A stretch of DNA of 64,000 nucleotides from Streptomyces pilosus (GTDB taxonomy: Bacteria; Actinomycetota; Actinomycetes; Streptomycetales; Streptomycetaceae), in assembly GCF_014649835.1 (NCBI RefSeq), contig NZ_BMTU01000004.1, positions 434,001-498,000 on the forward strand, in the 5' to 3' direction. The position numbers and the translations under genes were made by a program. The notes beneath the pieces are model-generated. The model searched no databases. It was given only the letters and a program-made list of their open reading frames with translations, and had not been told where the DNA came from. Each line of letters starts with the position of its first letter. The first letter of the stretch is position 1. Of the stretch, positions 53,100 through 62,440 are shown piece after piece.

Positions 53100-53864
53100 C
53101 TAGGACTCGCGGCGGTGGCGGCCGGCCGGGGCCGCCCCGCCCTCGCCCTGCGCGGCGGCGGCCTTGCGCTCCTCCTCCGCGCGCTCCTCCGCCTCCATCT
53201 CGGCGAACACGTCGATCGGCGGCGGCGCCTTCGCCAGGAAGACCCAGGTCAGATAGACCGCGAGCAGGAACGGCGGGATCTTCAGCGCGACCAGCACCCA
53301 GCCCAGCTGGGTGGTGTCCGCCCACCAGTACAGCGGGAAGAGGATGGCGCTCTTGCCGAGCAGGATCAGCCCCCAGGCCCAGCTGGCCTTGGTGTAGGCC
53401 TTCTTCCGCCCGGGGTTGCGGGTCCGCCAGGAGAGGTTCTCGCGGAAGACCGGGCCCAGCATCAGACCGATCAGCGGGACGCCCGCCATCGCGGTCACGA
53501 TGTACGCCAGGGCCAGGCCCAGCGTGTAGAGCATGCCCGGCAGGTAGAAGTCCTTGGCGTTGCCGGTCATCATCGCGAAGACCACGCCGAAGCCCACGCC
53601 GAAGACACCGCTGAAGGCGTGCTTGACGGTGTCCTTGCGGGCCAGCCGGACCACGACCATCGCCAGCGCCACGGCGAGCGCCGCGATCGCCGACATGTGC
53701 AGGTCCTTGTTGACCGTGTAGATGCTGACGAAGAGGAGCCCGGGAAGCACCGTCTCGACCATGCCCCGCACCCCGCCGAACGCCTCGAACAGGGCGGCCT
53801 CCGTCACCGCCCGGGCGTCGTCCGCGGATGTGTCTTCGGTTGTCGGCTTGTCGAGCGACGTCAC
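53100..53864 (-). CDS. DUF3159 family membrane protein
   Basis: 254 aa from GTG 53864. About six membrane helices with conserved DUF3159 features (FGGVRGMVETVLPGLLF, GNAKDFYLPG, RENLSWRTRNPGRKKAY). The last about 40 residues are a Glu/Ala-rich cytosolic tail. Function unknown. It starts 3 bp after the stop of the OB-fold gene, so they form an operon. Confidence 0.9.
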   Translation of the reverse strand: MTSLDKPTTEDTSADDARAVTEAALFEAFGGVRGMVETVLPGLLFVSIYTVNKDLHMSAIAALAVALAMVVVRLARKDTVKHAFSGVFGVGFGVVFAMMTGNAKDFYLPGMLYTLGLALAYIVTAMAGVPLIGLMLGPVFRENLSWRTRNPGRKKAYTKASWAWGLILLGKSAILFPLYWWADTTQLGWVLVALKIPPFLLAVYLTWVFLAKAPPPIDVFAEMEAEERAEEERKAAAAQGEGGAAPAGRHRRES

Positions 53865-53867
53865 CGG

Positions 53868-54266
53868 CTACTCCCGTCCGAGGGGTCTCAGTTCGTATTT
53901 CGGGTTGAACAGCACCCGGCGGCCCCGGCTCATCGAGATCCGGCCCGATGCGATCAGCCTGCGGCCCGGCTCGATCCCGACGATGGAGCGCCGTCCGAGC
54001 CACACCACGTCCAGCGCGGCGGTGCCGTCGAAGAGCTCGGCCTCCAGGGCCGGCACTCCCGCACGCGGCCGCAGCGTGACCGTGCGCAAGGTACCAGTAA
54101 CCGTCACTATCTGCCGGTCCTGGCAGTCACCTATCCGCGTGCAGCCGGCGGTCTCGGCGTCCTCGCGCAGCTCCTCCGACTCCAGGTCCTCCTGGGACGA
54201 GGAGAGCCGGTCGAGCATGCGCCGGAACCGGCCTGCCGGCTTCTCGGAACGGGGAACAGCACTCAT
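53868..54266 (-). CDS. OB-fold nucleic-acid-binding domain protein
   Basis: 132 aa from ATG 54266. The N-terminal about 40 residues are a charged helix. The rest is an OB fold of the RecG-wedge kind (VTVTGTLRTVTLRP, LDVVWLGRRSI, RLIASGRIS). It may bind single-stranded nucleic acid; no catalytic motif. It pairs with DUF3159 as commonly seen in actinobacteria. Confidence 0.87.
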   Translation of the reverse strand: MSAVPRSEKPAGRFRRMLDRLSSSQEDLESEELREDAETAGCTRIGDCQDRQIVTVTGTLRTVTLRPRAGVPALEAELFDGTAALDVVWLGRRSIVGIEPGRRLIASGRISMSRGRRVLFNPKYELRPLGRE

Positions 54267-54370
54267 ATCTGAAGCGTACCGGGGTGCACTGACGGTTACG
54301 TACCCCCTGCCGCCCCGGCCCGAACCGGCCGCCGCCGGGGACGGCCGGCCGGGGGACGCCGCCGGCCCCG

Positions 54371-55048
54371 TCACCTCTCGAAGCGGTAGCCCATACCGGG
54401 CTCGGTGATGAGGTGCCGGGGGTGTGACGGATCCGCCTCCAGCTTGCGCCGCAGCTGCGCCATGTACACGCGGAGGTAGTTGGTCTCCGTCCCGTACGAC
54501 GGGCCCCACACCTCCCGCAGCAGCTGCTTCTGCGCCACCAGCCGCCCGCCGGCCCGCACCAGCACCTCCAGCAGGTGCCATTCGGTGGGCGTCAGCCGTA
54601 CGTCCCTGCCGTCACGGTTGACCTTCTTGGCGGCCAGGTCGACGGTGAACGCGTCGGTCTCCACCACCGCGTCACCCCCGTCGGCGGGTTCGGCACGCCG
54701 CACCGCGGCCCGCAGTCTGGCGAGGAGTTCGTCCATGCCGAAGGGCTTGGTGACGTAGTCGTCGGCGCCCGCGTCGAGGGCCTGCACCTTCTCGTCGGAG
54801 GCGTGCCGCGCGGACAGCACCAGGACCGGCACCCGGGACCAGCCGCGCAGCTGCCGGATCACCTCGACGCCGTCCATGTCGGGCAGCCCCAGGTCGAGGA
54901 CGACCACGTCGGGGTGGTGCGCGGCGGCCACGCGGAGGGCGCCGGCGCCGTCGTGGGCGGAGTCGACCTCGTAGGAGCGGGCCTTGAGGTTGATCACCAG
55001 GGCGCGCACGATGGCCGGGTCGTCGTCGACCACCAGTACACGGGTCAT
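54371..55048 (-). CDS. kdpE: Response regulator KdpE
   Basis: 225 aa of the OmpR/PhoB class. The receiver domain has the phosphoacceptor Asp52 (VVVLDLGLPDMDG), and the C-terminal winged helix has LTPTEWHLLEVLV and TETNYLRVYMAQLRRKLE. ATG 55048 overlaps the kdpD stop. KdpE normally activates the kdpFABC potassium ATPase operon, which is not in the window. Confidence 0.92.
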   Translation of the reverse strand: MTRVLVVDDDPAIVRALVINLKARSYEVDSAHDGAGALRVAAAHHPDVVVLDLGLPDMDGVEVIRQLRGWSRVPVLVLSARHASDEKVQALDAGADDYVTKPFGMDELLARLRAAVRRAEPADGGDAVVETDAFTVDLAAKKVNRDGRDVRLTPTEWHLLEVLVRAGGRLVAQKQLLREVWGPSYGTETNYLRVYMAQLRRKLEADPSHPRHLITEPGMGYRFER

Positions 55049-57612
55049 GAGGGCTGCCTTTCCGGTTCTGCCGGTGCGGGGGGTGCGCCCGGCCCGGCCG
55101 GGACGGGTTCGCGGTGCTTCGCCGCGGCGCGCAGGGTGAGCGTCATGGTGAGACCGCCGCCGGGGGTGTCCTCGGCGTTCAGGGTGCCGCCCATGACCTC
55201 GGCGAAACCGCGGGCGACGGCCAGGCCGAGGCCGACACCGGCTCCGCGGGGGGCGTCGCCGTGCCGCTGGAAGGGTTCGAAGATACGGTCCTTGGCCTCG
55301 TCGGGCACACCGGGGCCCCGGTCGACGACCCGCACCTCGACCCGGTCGGCGTGGGCGCTGGCCGCGACCAGGACGGGCAGGCCCGCGGGGCTGTACTTGA
55401 CGGCGTTCTCGATCACGTTGGCCATCGCCCGCTCCAGCAGCCCGGGGTCGACGGCGACCATGGGCAGCGCTTCGGGGACGTCCAGGGCGACACCGGCCTC
55501 GGGCACCCCGCCGAGCGCCATCGGCACCACCTCGTCGAGGTCGATCTCGCGGATCAGCGGGGTGACCGTGCCGGTGCGCAGCCGGGACATGTCGAGGAGG
55601 TTGCCCACCAGGTGGTCCAGGCGGTCGGCGCCGTCCTCGATGCCCTTCAGCAGTTCGGCCCGGTCCGCGGGCGACCACTCGACGTCCGCGGAGCGCAGCG
55701 AGGTGACGGCCGCCTTGATCCCGGCGAGCGGGGTGCGCAGGTCGTGGCTGACGGCGGCCAGCAGGGCGGTGCGGATGCGGTTGCCCTCGGCGAGGGCGAG
55801 GGCCCGGTCGGCCTGCTCGCGCAGCCGGCGGCGGTCCAGGACGACGGCGGCCTGCGCGGCGAAGGCGCCGAGCACCCTGCGGTCCTCGGCGGGCGGCACC
55901 CGGCCGGTGAGCGCCAGCGCCAGGTGGTCGCCGACCGGCACCTCCACGTCCGCGTCCTCGGGCCGCCCGACGGGCCGGCCGCGGCCCGCGTGGCCGGCGC
56001 AGGTCCACGGTTCGACGTCGCCCGCGCGTTCGAGCAGGGCGGCCGACTCCATGCCGAAGGTCTCCCGGACCCTTTCCAGCAGGTCCTCCAGGCCGGTCTC
56101 GCCGCGCAGCACGTTGCCGGCGAGGAAGGACAGGATCTCCGACTCGGCACGCAGCCGGGCCGCCTGGTGGGTGCGCCGGGCCGCGAGGTCGACCACGGAC
56201 GCCACCGACGCGCCGACCCCGACGAAGATCAGGATGGCGATGATGTTCCTCGGGTCGGCGACACTCCAGGTGTGCAGGGGCGGGGTGTGGAAGTAGTTCA
56301 GCAGCAGGGAGCCGGCCGCCGCGGAGGCGAGCGCCGGCCACAGTCCGCCGAGCAGGGCGGCCGCCACCGTCAGCGTCAGGAACAGCAGCATGTCGTTGGC
56401 CAGACCCAGGTCCACCACGTCGAGCAGCACGGCGAGCACCGCCGGGCCGCCCACGCCGACCGCCCAGCCCCAGGCCCGCCGGGAGCGTCCGAGCCGCGCG
56501 CCCCGGGCACCGGGCAGTCCGCGGCCCCGGGCGACCTCCTCGTGGGTGACGATGTGCACGTCCAGGTCGGGTCCGGAGTCGCGGGCGACGGTGGCGCCGA
56601 CGCCGGGGCCGAAGACGTACTGCCAGGTCCGGCGGCGGGAGGAGCCGAGGACGAGCTGGGTGGCGTTGGCGCCGCGCGCGAAGGCGAGCAGCGCGGCCGG
56701 TATGTCGTCGCCGACGACGTGGTGGAAGCTGCCGCCGAGGTCCTCGGCGAGGGTGCGCTGCTCGGCGAGTTCCTTGGGTGAGGCGGCGGTCAGTCCGTCG
56801 CTGCGCGAGATGTACACGGCGAGCAGTTCGCCGCCGGCGCCCTTCTCCGCCAGCCGTGCGGCCCGCCGGATCAGGGTGCGGCCCTCGGGCCCGCCGGTCA
56901 GGCCGACCACGATCCGCTCACGCGAGCCCCAGATCGCCGAGACCTGGTGCTCACTGCGGTAGCGCTGGAGGTGGGCGTCGACCCGGTCGGCCACCCACAG
57001 CAGGGCCAGTTCCCTGAGCGCGGTGAGGTTGCCGGGGCGGAAGTAGTTCGACAGGGCGGCGTCGACCTCGTCCGGCTGGTGGATGTTGCCGTGCGCCATG
57101 CGGCGGCGCAGCGCCTCGGGGGTCATGTCGACCAGCTCGACCTGGTCGGCCCGCCGCACCACCTCGTCCGGTACGGTCTCCGGCTCCCGCACTCCGGTGA
57201 TCGACTCCACCACGTCACCGAGTGACTCCAGGTGCTGGATGTTGACGGTGGAGAGCACGTCGATCCCGGCGGCCAGCAGCTCCTCCACGTCCTGCCAGCG
57301 CTTGGCGTTGCGGGAACCGGGCGCGTTGGTGTGGGCGAGCTCGTCGACCAGGGCCACCCGGGGGCGGCGGGCCAGGACGGCGTCGAGGTCCATCTCGGCG
57401 ACGACCGCCCGGCCGTGCGCCCGCTCCACGTACGGGATCTGTTCCAGGCCCTCCAGCAGCGCCTCGGTGCGGGGCCGGCCGTGCGGCTGGGCGAAGGCGA
57501 TCACGCAGTCGGTGCCGCGCTCCGCACGCCGGTGCGCCTCGGCGAGCATCGCGTAGGTCTTGCCGACCCCCGGCGCCGCGCCGAGGTGGATCCGAAGCCT
57601 GCCGCGTCCCAT
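55045..57612 (-). CDS. kdpD: Sensor histidine kinase KdpD
   Basis: 855 aa. The N-terminal KdpD domain has P-loop GAAPGVGKT (11-19). A UspA-like domain lies around 225-370, and four clustered membrane helices (DUF4118) around 385-490. A GAF-like region follows, then HisKA with His623 (AVSHDLRTPLAG) and HATPase_c (ENAVKYS, GLGLAVARG). It senses K+ limitation or turgor and phosphorylates KdpE. Neighbouring ABC ATPase gene lies 48 bp upstream on the same strand. Confidence 0.94.
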   Translation of the reverse strand: MGRGRLRIHLGAAPGVGKTYAMLAEAHRRAERGTDCVIAFAQPHGRPRTEALLEGLEQIPYVERAHGRAVVAEMDLDAVLARRPRVALVDELAHTNAPGSRNAKRWQDVEELLAAGIDVLSTVNIQHLESLGDVVESITGVREPETVPDEVVRRADQVELVDMTPEALRRRMAHGNIHQPDEVDAALSNYFRPGNLTALRELALLWVADRVDAHLQRYRSEHQVSAIWGSRERIVVGLTGGPEGRTLIRRAARLAEKGAGGELLAVYISRSDGLTAASPKELAEQRTLAEDLGGSFHHVVGDDIPAALLAFARGANATQLVLGSSRRRTWQYVFGPGVGATVARDSGPDLDVHIVTHEEVARGRGLPGARGARLGRSRRAWGWAVGVGGPAVLAVLLDVVDLGLANDMLLFLTLTVAAALLGGLWPALASAAAGSLLLNYFHTPPLHTWSVADPRNIIAILIFVGVGASVASVVDLAARRTHQAARLRAESEILSFLAGNVLRGETGLEDLLERVRETFGMESAALLERAGDVEPWTCAGHAGRGRPVGRPEDADVEVPVGDHLALALTGRVPPAEDRRVLGAFAAQAAVVLDRRRLREQADRALALAEGNRIRTALLAAVSHDLRTPLAGIKAAVTSLRSADVEWSPADRAELLKGIEDGADRLDHLVGNLLDMSRLRTGTVTPLIREIDLDEVVPMALGGVPEAGVALDVPEALPMVAVDPGLLERAMANVIENAVKYSPAGLPVLVAASAHADRVEVRVVDRGPGVPDEAKDRIFEPFQRHGDAPRGAGVGLGLAVARGFAEVMGGTLNAEDTPGGGLTMTLTLRAAAKHREPVPAGPGAPPAPAEPERQPS

Positions 57613-57660
57613 ACCGCCATTGTCCCGTCCCCGAACGGCCGTCCGACCGCCGGGCCCGGG

Positions 57661-58353
57661 TCAGTGCTCGGTGATCTCGCCGTCACCGAGTTCCAGTACG
57701 CGGTCGGCGAGGTCGAGCAGCGTGGCGTCGTGCGTGGCGACGAGGGCGGTGACCCGCTCGCTGCGGACGACGGCGCGCAGCAGCTCCATGACGGCGTGCC
57801 CGGTCTCGGCGTCGAGCTGGCCGGTCGGCTCGTCGGCGATGAGGAGGGAGGGGCTGTTGGCCAGGGCGCGGGCGATGGCGACCCGCTGCTGCTGACCGCC
57901 GGAGAGTTCGCCGGGCCGCTGTGCGGCGTGGTCGGCGAGGCCGACGAGGGACAGCAGCAGCGCGACCCGCTCCTCGCGCTCGCGCGGATCGGCCCGGCGC
58001 AGCCGCAGCGGGACGCCGACGTTCTCGGCGGCGGTGAGGATCGGGATGAGGCCGAAGGACTGGAAGACGAAGCCGACGTGGTCGCGGCGCAGGGCGAGCA
58101 GTCCGGCCTCGTCGAGCCCGGCGAGGTCGCTGCCGTCGACGTGGACCCGGCCGTGGTCGGGGGTGTCGAGGCCGCCGACGATGTTCAGCAGGGTCGTCTT
58201 GCCCGATCCGGAGCGTCCCTTGAGGGCGACGAGTTCGCCCCGCGGGACCTCGAAGGAGACGCCGCGCAGCGCGTGGACGGCGGCGGCCCCGGTGCCGTAC
58301 GACTTGTGCACGTCCTCGACGCGCACCATGGTCTCGGTGACCACCCGACTCAT
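57661..58353 (-). CDS. ABC transporter ATP-binding protein (MacB/LolD type)
   Basis: 230 aa from ATG 58353. Walker A GRSGSGKT, signature LSGGQQQR, Walker B LLIADEPTGQLD and the switch His in VATHD are all intact. The family normally partners with an FtsX-like permease, but none lies beside it. The upstream neighbour is a DUF3710 gene and the downstream one is kdpD. It may work with a permease encoded elsewhere. Confidence 0.9.
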   Translation of the reverse strand: MSRVVTETMVRVEDVHKSYGTGAAAVHALRGVSFEVPRGELVALKGRSGSGKTTLLNIVGGLDTPDHGRVHVDGSDLAGLDEAGLLALRRDHVGFVFQSFGLIPILTAAENVGVPLRLRRADPREREERVALLLSLVGLADHAAQRPGELSGGQQQRVAIARALANSPSLLIADEPTGQLDAETGHAVMELLRAVVRSERVTALVATHDATLLDLADRVLELGDGEITEH

Positions 58354-58476
58354 CGACGCCCTCCCCCGTGGACCGGCGCAAAGTATCCCTGCCGGGCGCC
58401 CTCCCGATCAACGGTCGCGCCGGACCGTCTCCGCGGGTGGGGTCGTGGACCGTCGCGCCGGGGCGGGCCGGGTACG

Positions 58477-58515
58477 CGGCAGGGCCGCGCCCCTGCCGGG
58501 GACGCGGCCCTGCCG
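58477..58515 (-). terminator. Intrinsic terminator downstream of DUF3710 gene
   Basis: A perfect 13-bp inverted repeat, CGGCAGGGCCGCG and CGCGGCCCTGCCG, with a 13-nt loop, about 35 bp after the DUF3710 stop. Confidence 0.8.
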
Positions 58516-58549
58516 GGTCGGGCGCGGTCCGCGCCGCGGCGACGGCCGT

Positions 58550-59308
58550 CTAGCGGACCTCGGTGATCTCCGGTCCGCGCTGGAGCTGGCCCATGCCGCC
58601 GGCGAAGCGGGAGCCGCCCTCCTCCTGCTGCACGTTCTCGGGAACCATCTGCGCGTCGTTCGGCAGCTGGAGCACGATCGGGTCGCGCGGCGCCATCGGG
58701 CCCTCCCCGCGGACCACGACCGTGTCCCGGAAGATCTGCTCGAGCAGCCCGGCGGCCTGCGGCTGCACCGCGCCCTGGCCCGAGATGACCCCGCGCAGGA
58801 ACCAGCGGGGGCCGTCCACGCCGACGAACCGCACGACCTGGTAGCCGCCGGTGCCGTCCGGCAGCTGCACCGGCACCTGCGCGCGCAGTTCCCAGCCCAG
58901 CGGGCCCTCGACCTCGTCGATGATGCCGCCCTGCTGGGTGATGCCGGAGGCGATCTCCTCGCGGACCTCGCCCCAGATGCCCTCGCGCTTGGGTGCCGCG
59001 AAGGCCTGCAGCTGGATGGCGCTGTCGCGCAGTACGACCGTGGCCGCGACGATCGCGTCGCCCGCGACCTCCACCCGCAGTTCCATGCCGTCGACGCCGG
59101 GCACGAACAGCCCGCCCAGGTCGACCCGGCCCTCTCCGGGTTCGCGGATCTCGGTGCTGTCCCAGGGCCCGTCGGGCCGCGGCGCGGGCTCGAGCCTCAG
59201 CCGCTCGGCCTCCTCACCGTCCGCCTCAGCGTCGACACCGTCGACGACCTGCTCGGCCTCGCCGGCCGCACCGTCGGCGGCATCCTTCTTCTTGCGACGT
59301 CCGAACAC
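58550..59308 (-). CDS. DUF3710 family protein
   Basis: 252 aa from GTG 59308, with AAGGA 7 bp upstream. Charged N-terminus starting VFGRRKKKD, then a conserved actinobacterial domain (LGGLFVPGVDGMELRVEV, FVGVDGPRWFLRGVISG, PRDPIVLQLP). Function unknown. It begins 1 bp after the dut stop, so the three genes from the thioesterase to DUF3710 are one operon. Confidence 0.92.
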   Translation of the reverse strand: MFGRRKKKDAADGAAGEAEQVVDGVDAEADGEEAERLRLEPAPRPDGPWDSTEIREPGEGRVDLGGLFVPGVDGMELRVEVAGDAIVAATVVLRDSAIQLQAFAAPKREGIWGEVREEIASGITQQGGIIDEVEGPLGWELRAQVPVQLPDGTGGYQVVRFVGVDGPRWFLRGVISGQGAVQPQAAGLLEQIFRDTVVVRGEGPMAPRDPIVLQLPNDAQMVPENVQQEEGGSRFAGGMGQLQRGPEITEVR

Positions 59309-59309
59309 G

Positions 59310-59873
59310 TCACTGTCCTTCCCGGTCGGATACGACCGAAGCGTATCGATTCCCACCCGCTGTACCGCCCACGGCGGCCTGAACGCTTGTGCCGCTCTTA
59401 CCTTCTTCCACCGCGGCATGGCCGCCGGTGGACCCGAAGCCCCCCTCGGCCCGGGCCGAGGGGGGGAGCTCCGCGACCGACACGAAGCGGACCCTCTCGA
59501 CCTGCTGGACGACCAGTTGGGCAATCCGGTCGAAGCGCTCGAACCGCACGGACTCGCGCGGGTCGAGATTCACCACGATCACCTTGATCTCCCCACGGTA
59601 CCCGGCATCAACCGTCCCCGGGGCATTCACCAGGGCGACGCCGCAGCGGGCGGCCAGACCGGATCGCGGGTGCACGAAGGCCGCGTACCCCTCGGGCAGC
59701 GCCACAGACACCCCGGTCGGCAGCACGGCCCTTTCCCCGGGGGCCAGTTCGCAGGCTTCGGTGGTCCGCAGATCGGCTCCCGCGTCGCCCGGGTGCTCGT
59801 ACGCCGGGAGCGGTACGTCGGGGTCGACGCGCCGGAGCAGTACCTCGAGGGCGCCGCGGCCGGATCCGTTCAC
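59310..59873 (-). CDS. dut: dUTP diphosphatase (dUTPase)
   Basis: 187 aa from GTG 59873, overlapping the upstream thioesterase stop. Trimeric dUTPase motifs are in order: DAGADLR, PRSGLAA, NAPGTVDAGYRGE, RIAQLV and the C-terminal RAEGGFGSTGGH. The enzyme hydrolyses dUTP to dUMP and pyrophosphate, keeping uracil out of DNA. A tail of about 35 residues after the last motif is longer than in many homologues. Confidence 0.95.
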   Translation of the reverse strand: MNGSGRGALEVLLRRVDPDVPLPAYEHPGDAGADLRTTEACELAPGERAVLPTGVSVALPEGYAAFVHPRSGLAARCGVALVNAPGTVDAGYRGEIKVIVVNLDPRESVRFERFDRIAQLVVQQVERVRFVSVAELPPSARAEGGFGSTGGHAAVEEGKSGTSVQAAVGGTAGGNRYASVVSDREGQ

Positions 59874-60454
59874 GGGTTCACCTCGAAGGCACGCGCGCGG
59901 CGCACCTGGTCGGGGTCGCTCATCGCGGCCCGGATCTCCTCCTCGCGGCCGTGGTCGATGAAGTGGTCGACCTTGACCTCGATGAACAGGGCGTCGGCGC
60001 GGACCGCGACGGGGCCCTCGGGGCCGCCGATGCGGCCGGTGGCGGTGCAGTAGATCTTCCGGCCGGCCACCGCCGTGACCTCCGCCTCCAGGTACAGCAC
60101 GGTGTCGACCGGGACCGGGCGGACGAAGTCCGTCTCCAGCCTGCCGGTGACCGCGATGGTGCGCAGCAGCCAGTTGAGGGAGCCGAGCGTCTCGTCCAGG
60201 GCGGTGGCGAGCACGCCGCCGTGCGCGAGTCCCGGGGCGCCCTGGTGGGCGGCCTGCACGGTGAACTCGGCGGTGATCGTCACGCCTTCGCCGGCGCGGG
60301 CCTGGAGGTGCAGCCCGTGGGGCTGTTCGTCACCACAGCCGAAGCACTGGCCGTAGTGGGCGCCGAGGAGTTCGCCGGGGGCGGGGGCGTCGGGGTGGCG
60401 CACCGGTTTCGAGGCGTCGGCGGGGGGCTGAAGAGCTGCGGAAGTACCACTCAC
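59870..60454 (-). CDS. PaaI/hotdog-fold thioesterase
   Basis: 194 aa from GTG 60454. Contains a CFGCG motif near residue 37, the hotdog helix (AHGGVLATALDETLG) with its catalytic acidic residue, and TDFVRPVPVDT. Expected to hydrolyse an acyl-CoA thioester; the substrate is unknown. Overlaps dut by GTGA. Confidence 0.87.
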   Translation of the reverse strand: MSGTSAALQPPADASKPVRHPDAPAPGELLGAHYGQCFGCGDEQPHGLHLQARAGEGVTITAEFTVQAAHQGAPGLAHGGVLATALDETLGSLNWLLRTIAVTGRLETDFVRPVPVDTVLYLEAEVTAVAGRKIYCTATGRIGGPEGPVAVRADALFIEVKVDHFIDHGREEEIRAAMSDPDQVRRARAFEVNP

Positions 60455-60568
60455 AGGCGCAGACCTTACCCGCCCGCCCGGTGCCCGCCACCGTCCTGCC
60501 CGGCGGGGCCGCGCCCCCGGCCGCCCCTGATGGCGGCCGGGTCCCGGCACCGTGCCAGACTCGGATTC

Positions 60569-61039
60569 ATGCAGCTCTCCGCCGGCCCGTACGAAGAACG
60601 CCTCACCGCCCCCCGCTCCTGGTGGCTGCTCTGCATCCTGGCGGGGGTCTCCATGGCGCTGATCCTGCTGCCGTTCGGCACGCTGCCGATGCTCGGCGGC
60701 CTGGCCGGCGGCACCGCCGCCGCGGCCGTGGTGGCCAGCTCGTACGGCTCGGTGCGGATCCGGGTCGTGGGCGGTCATCTGATCGCGGGCGAGGCGAGGA
60801 TCCCGGTGTCGGCGCTTGGCGAGGCGGAGGTCCTCGACGCCGAGGAGGCCCGGGCCTGGCGCACCCACAAGGCCGACCCGCGCTGCTTCATGCTGCTCCG
60901 GGCGTACATTCCGGGCGCGCTGCGCGTGGACGTCACCGATCCCGACGACCCGACTCCCTACGTCTTCCTGTCGACGCGGGAGCCGGAGCGGCTGGCGCAG
61001 GCGCTGCGGTCGGCGAAGGACGCGGCGGACGCCGCGTAG
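60569..61039 (+). CDS. DUF3093 family membrane protein
   Basis: 156 aa from ATG 60569. Two adjacent membrane helices (residues about 18-58) are followed by a soluble domain (LIAGEARIPVSALGEAEVLD, then YVFLSTREPERLA). These features are typical of DUF3093. Function unknown. It is divergent from the thioesterase/dut operon. Confidence 0.9.
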   Translation: MQLSAGPYEERLTAPRSWWLLCILAGVSMALILLPFGTLPMLGGLAGGTAAAAVVASSYGSVRIRVVGGHLIAGEARIPVSALGEAEVLDAEEARAWRTHKADPRCFMLLRAYIPGALRVDVTDPDDPTPYVFLSTREPERLAQALRSAKDAADAA

Positions 61040-61182
61040 GGCCCGTCCGGCGGAGGAGGCCGGGGCCGTGGGGCGCGTCGTCCCGCCGCCCGGGCGGGCG
61101 GCCGCCGGCCGCGGCAGGTGCGGCGCACCGGCTCCGCCGTTCGTCCGCCGGCGGTCCGGCCGCCCCCGCGCGCGGGCGGCGC

Positions 61183-62130
61183 TCACGGGGCGTGGGGTCC
61201 GCCGTCCTTCTTCCGCGGGTGGCCGCCGAGTTCCTTGAGGGCGTCCTCGGGGAGCACGTCCGCGGGGCGCTCCAGGGCGGGCAGCTCCGGCAGGGCCTCC
61301 CAGGGCACCTGGATCCTGCGCAGGTCGTCACGGATGCGGGCGGCGAGCTTTCTGGTGTCGCGGCGGTTCATGACCGCGCCCACCGCGGCTCCGACCAGGA
61401 AGGGCATCAGGTTCGGCAGGTTGCGGACCGTGCGCTTCATGATCCGCTGGCGCAGTTCGCGCTTCATGCGGCTGTTGAGGGCCGCGCTCACGGTGGAGGG
61501 CTTGGTGGCCTGGACCCCCCGCTCCTCCGACCAGGAGTTCAGGTAGACGGTGCTGCGCTGGGCGAGGGCACCGGCCGGCCGTACGCCGTAGACCTCGTGG
61601 AGTTCGGCGATCAGCTTCAGTTCGATCGCGGCGACGCCGGTGATCTCGGCGGCCAGTTCCGCGGGCATCGCGGGCGGCACGGGCATCATCGCCGCTGCGC
61701 CGACTCCGGCGCCGACCGTCGCGGTGGCCTTGGCGGCCCCCGACACCAGTCTGTCGGCGAGCTCCTCGGGACCGAGCCCGGGGAACTGCCGGCGCAGTGT
61801 CGCGAGGTCGCGTACGGGCACCCGCGGGGCGATCTCGATGATCCGGTCCGCCAGGTGCGCCAGCCCCGCACGGGCGCGGGCGCCGCCCCTGCGGGCGCCT
61901 TCCCGGGCCTTCTCGCGGAACACGGCGGCCCGCCGGTGCGCCACGGGCGCGGTGACCTCCAGGGACGCCGGGAGGTCACCCCGGCCGGTTTCTGCTGCGA
62001 GCGAGGCCGCCCCGGTACCGGTTGAGCCCCGCTCTTGGTCACGCGTGTCGTGCTGCGGGCCCCGCTGAGGCCCTGTGTCCGCTCCCTTCGAGAAGAGGCG
62101 GCGCTTCCGCGGAGGGGTCGAGCCAGTCAC
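61183..62130 (-). CDS. Conserved actinobacterial protein, EcsC-like appearance
   Basis: 315 aa from GTG 62130. The N-terminal about 60 residues are disordered and charged. The centre has a Gly/Ala/Met/Pro-rich hydrophobic stretch (VGAGVGAAAMMPVPPAMPAE) and AAIELKLIAELHEVYG. A second hydrophobic patch is MPFLVGAAVGAVMNRR. Pattern is similar to EcsC-type membrane-associated proteins, but the match is weak. It starts 14 bp after the DUF4193 gene stop, suggesting co-transcription. Confidence 0.78.
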   Translation of the reverse strand: MTGSTPPRKRRLFSKGADTGPQRGPQHDTRDQERGSTGTGAASLAAETGRGDLPASLEVTAPVAHRRAAVFREKAREGARRGGARARAGLAHLADRIIEIAPRVPVRDLATLRRQFPGLGPEELADRLVSGAAKATATVGAGVGAAAMMPVPPAMPAELAAEITGVAAIELKLIAELHEVYGVRPAGALAQRSTVYLNSWSEERGVQATKPSTVSAALNSRMKRELRQRIMKRTVRNLPNLMPFLVGAAVGAVMNRRDTRKLAARIRDDLRRIQVPWEALPELPALERPADVLPEDALKELGGHPRKKDGGPHAP

Positions 62131-62143
62131 GGCCGACCCCGCC

Positions 62144-62440
62144 TCAGTCGCAGTCGCGGCAGATCGGCTGGCCGTTCTTCTCGCGGGCCAGCTGGCTGCG
62201 GTGGTGGACCAGGAAGCAGCTCATGCACGTGAACTCGTCCTGCTGCTTGGGCAGCACCCGGACGGCCAGCTCCTCGTTCGAGAGGTCCGCGCCGGGCAGC
62301 TCCAGGCCTTCGGCGGCCTCGAACTCGTCGACGTCCACGGCCGAGGCGGACTTGTCGTTCCGCCGGGCCTTCAGTTCTTCCAGGCTGTCCGAGTCGACGT
62401 CGTCGTCGGTCTTGCGTGGAGTGTCGTAGTCGGTGGCCAT
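62144..62440 (-). CDS. DUF4193 zinc-ribbon-like protein
   Basis: 98 aa from ATG 62440. Acidic N-terminal two-thirds and a C-terminal zinc-binding C-x2-C pair set (CMSC and CRDC) with FLVHHRSQLA between. Conserved throughout actinobacteria; related proteins are thought to associate with RNA polymerase. Well-spaced GGGGGAG site upstream. Confidence 0.93.
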   Translation of the reverse strand: MATDYDTPRKTDDDVDSDSLEELKARRNDKSASAVDVDEFEAAEGLELPGADLSNEELAVRVLPKQQDEFTCMSCFLVHHRSQLAREKNGQPICRDCD

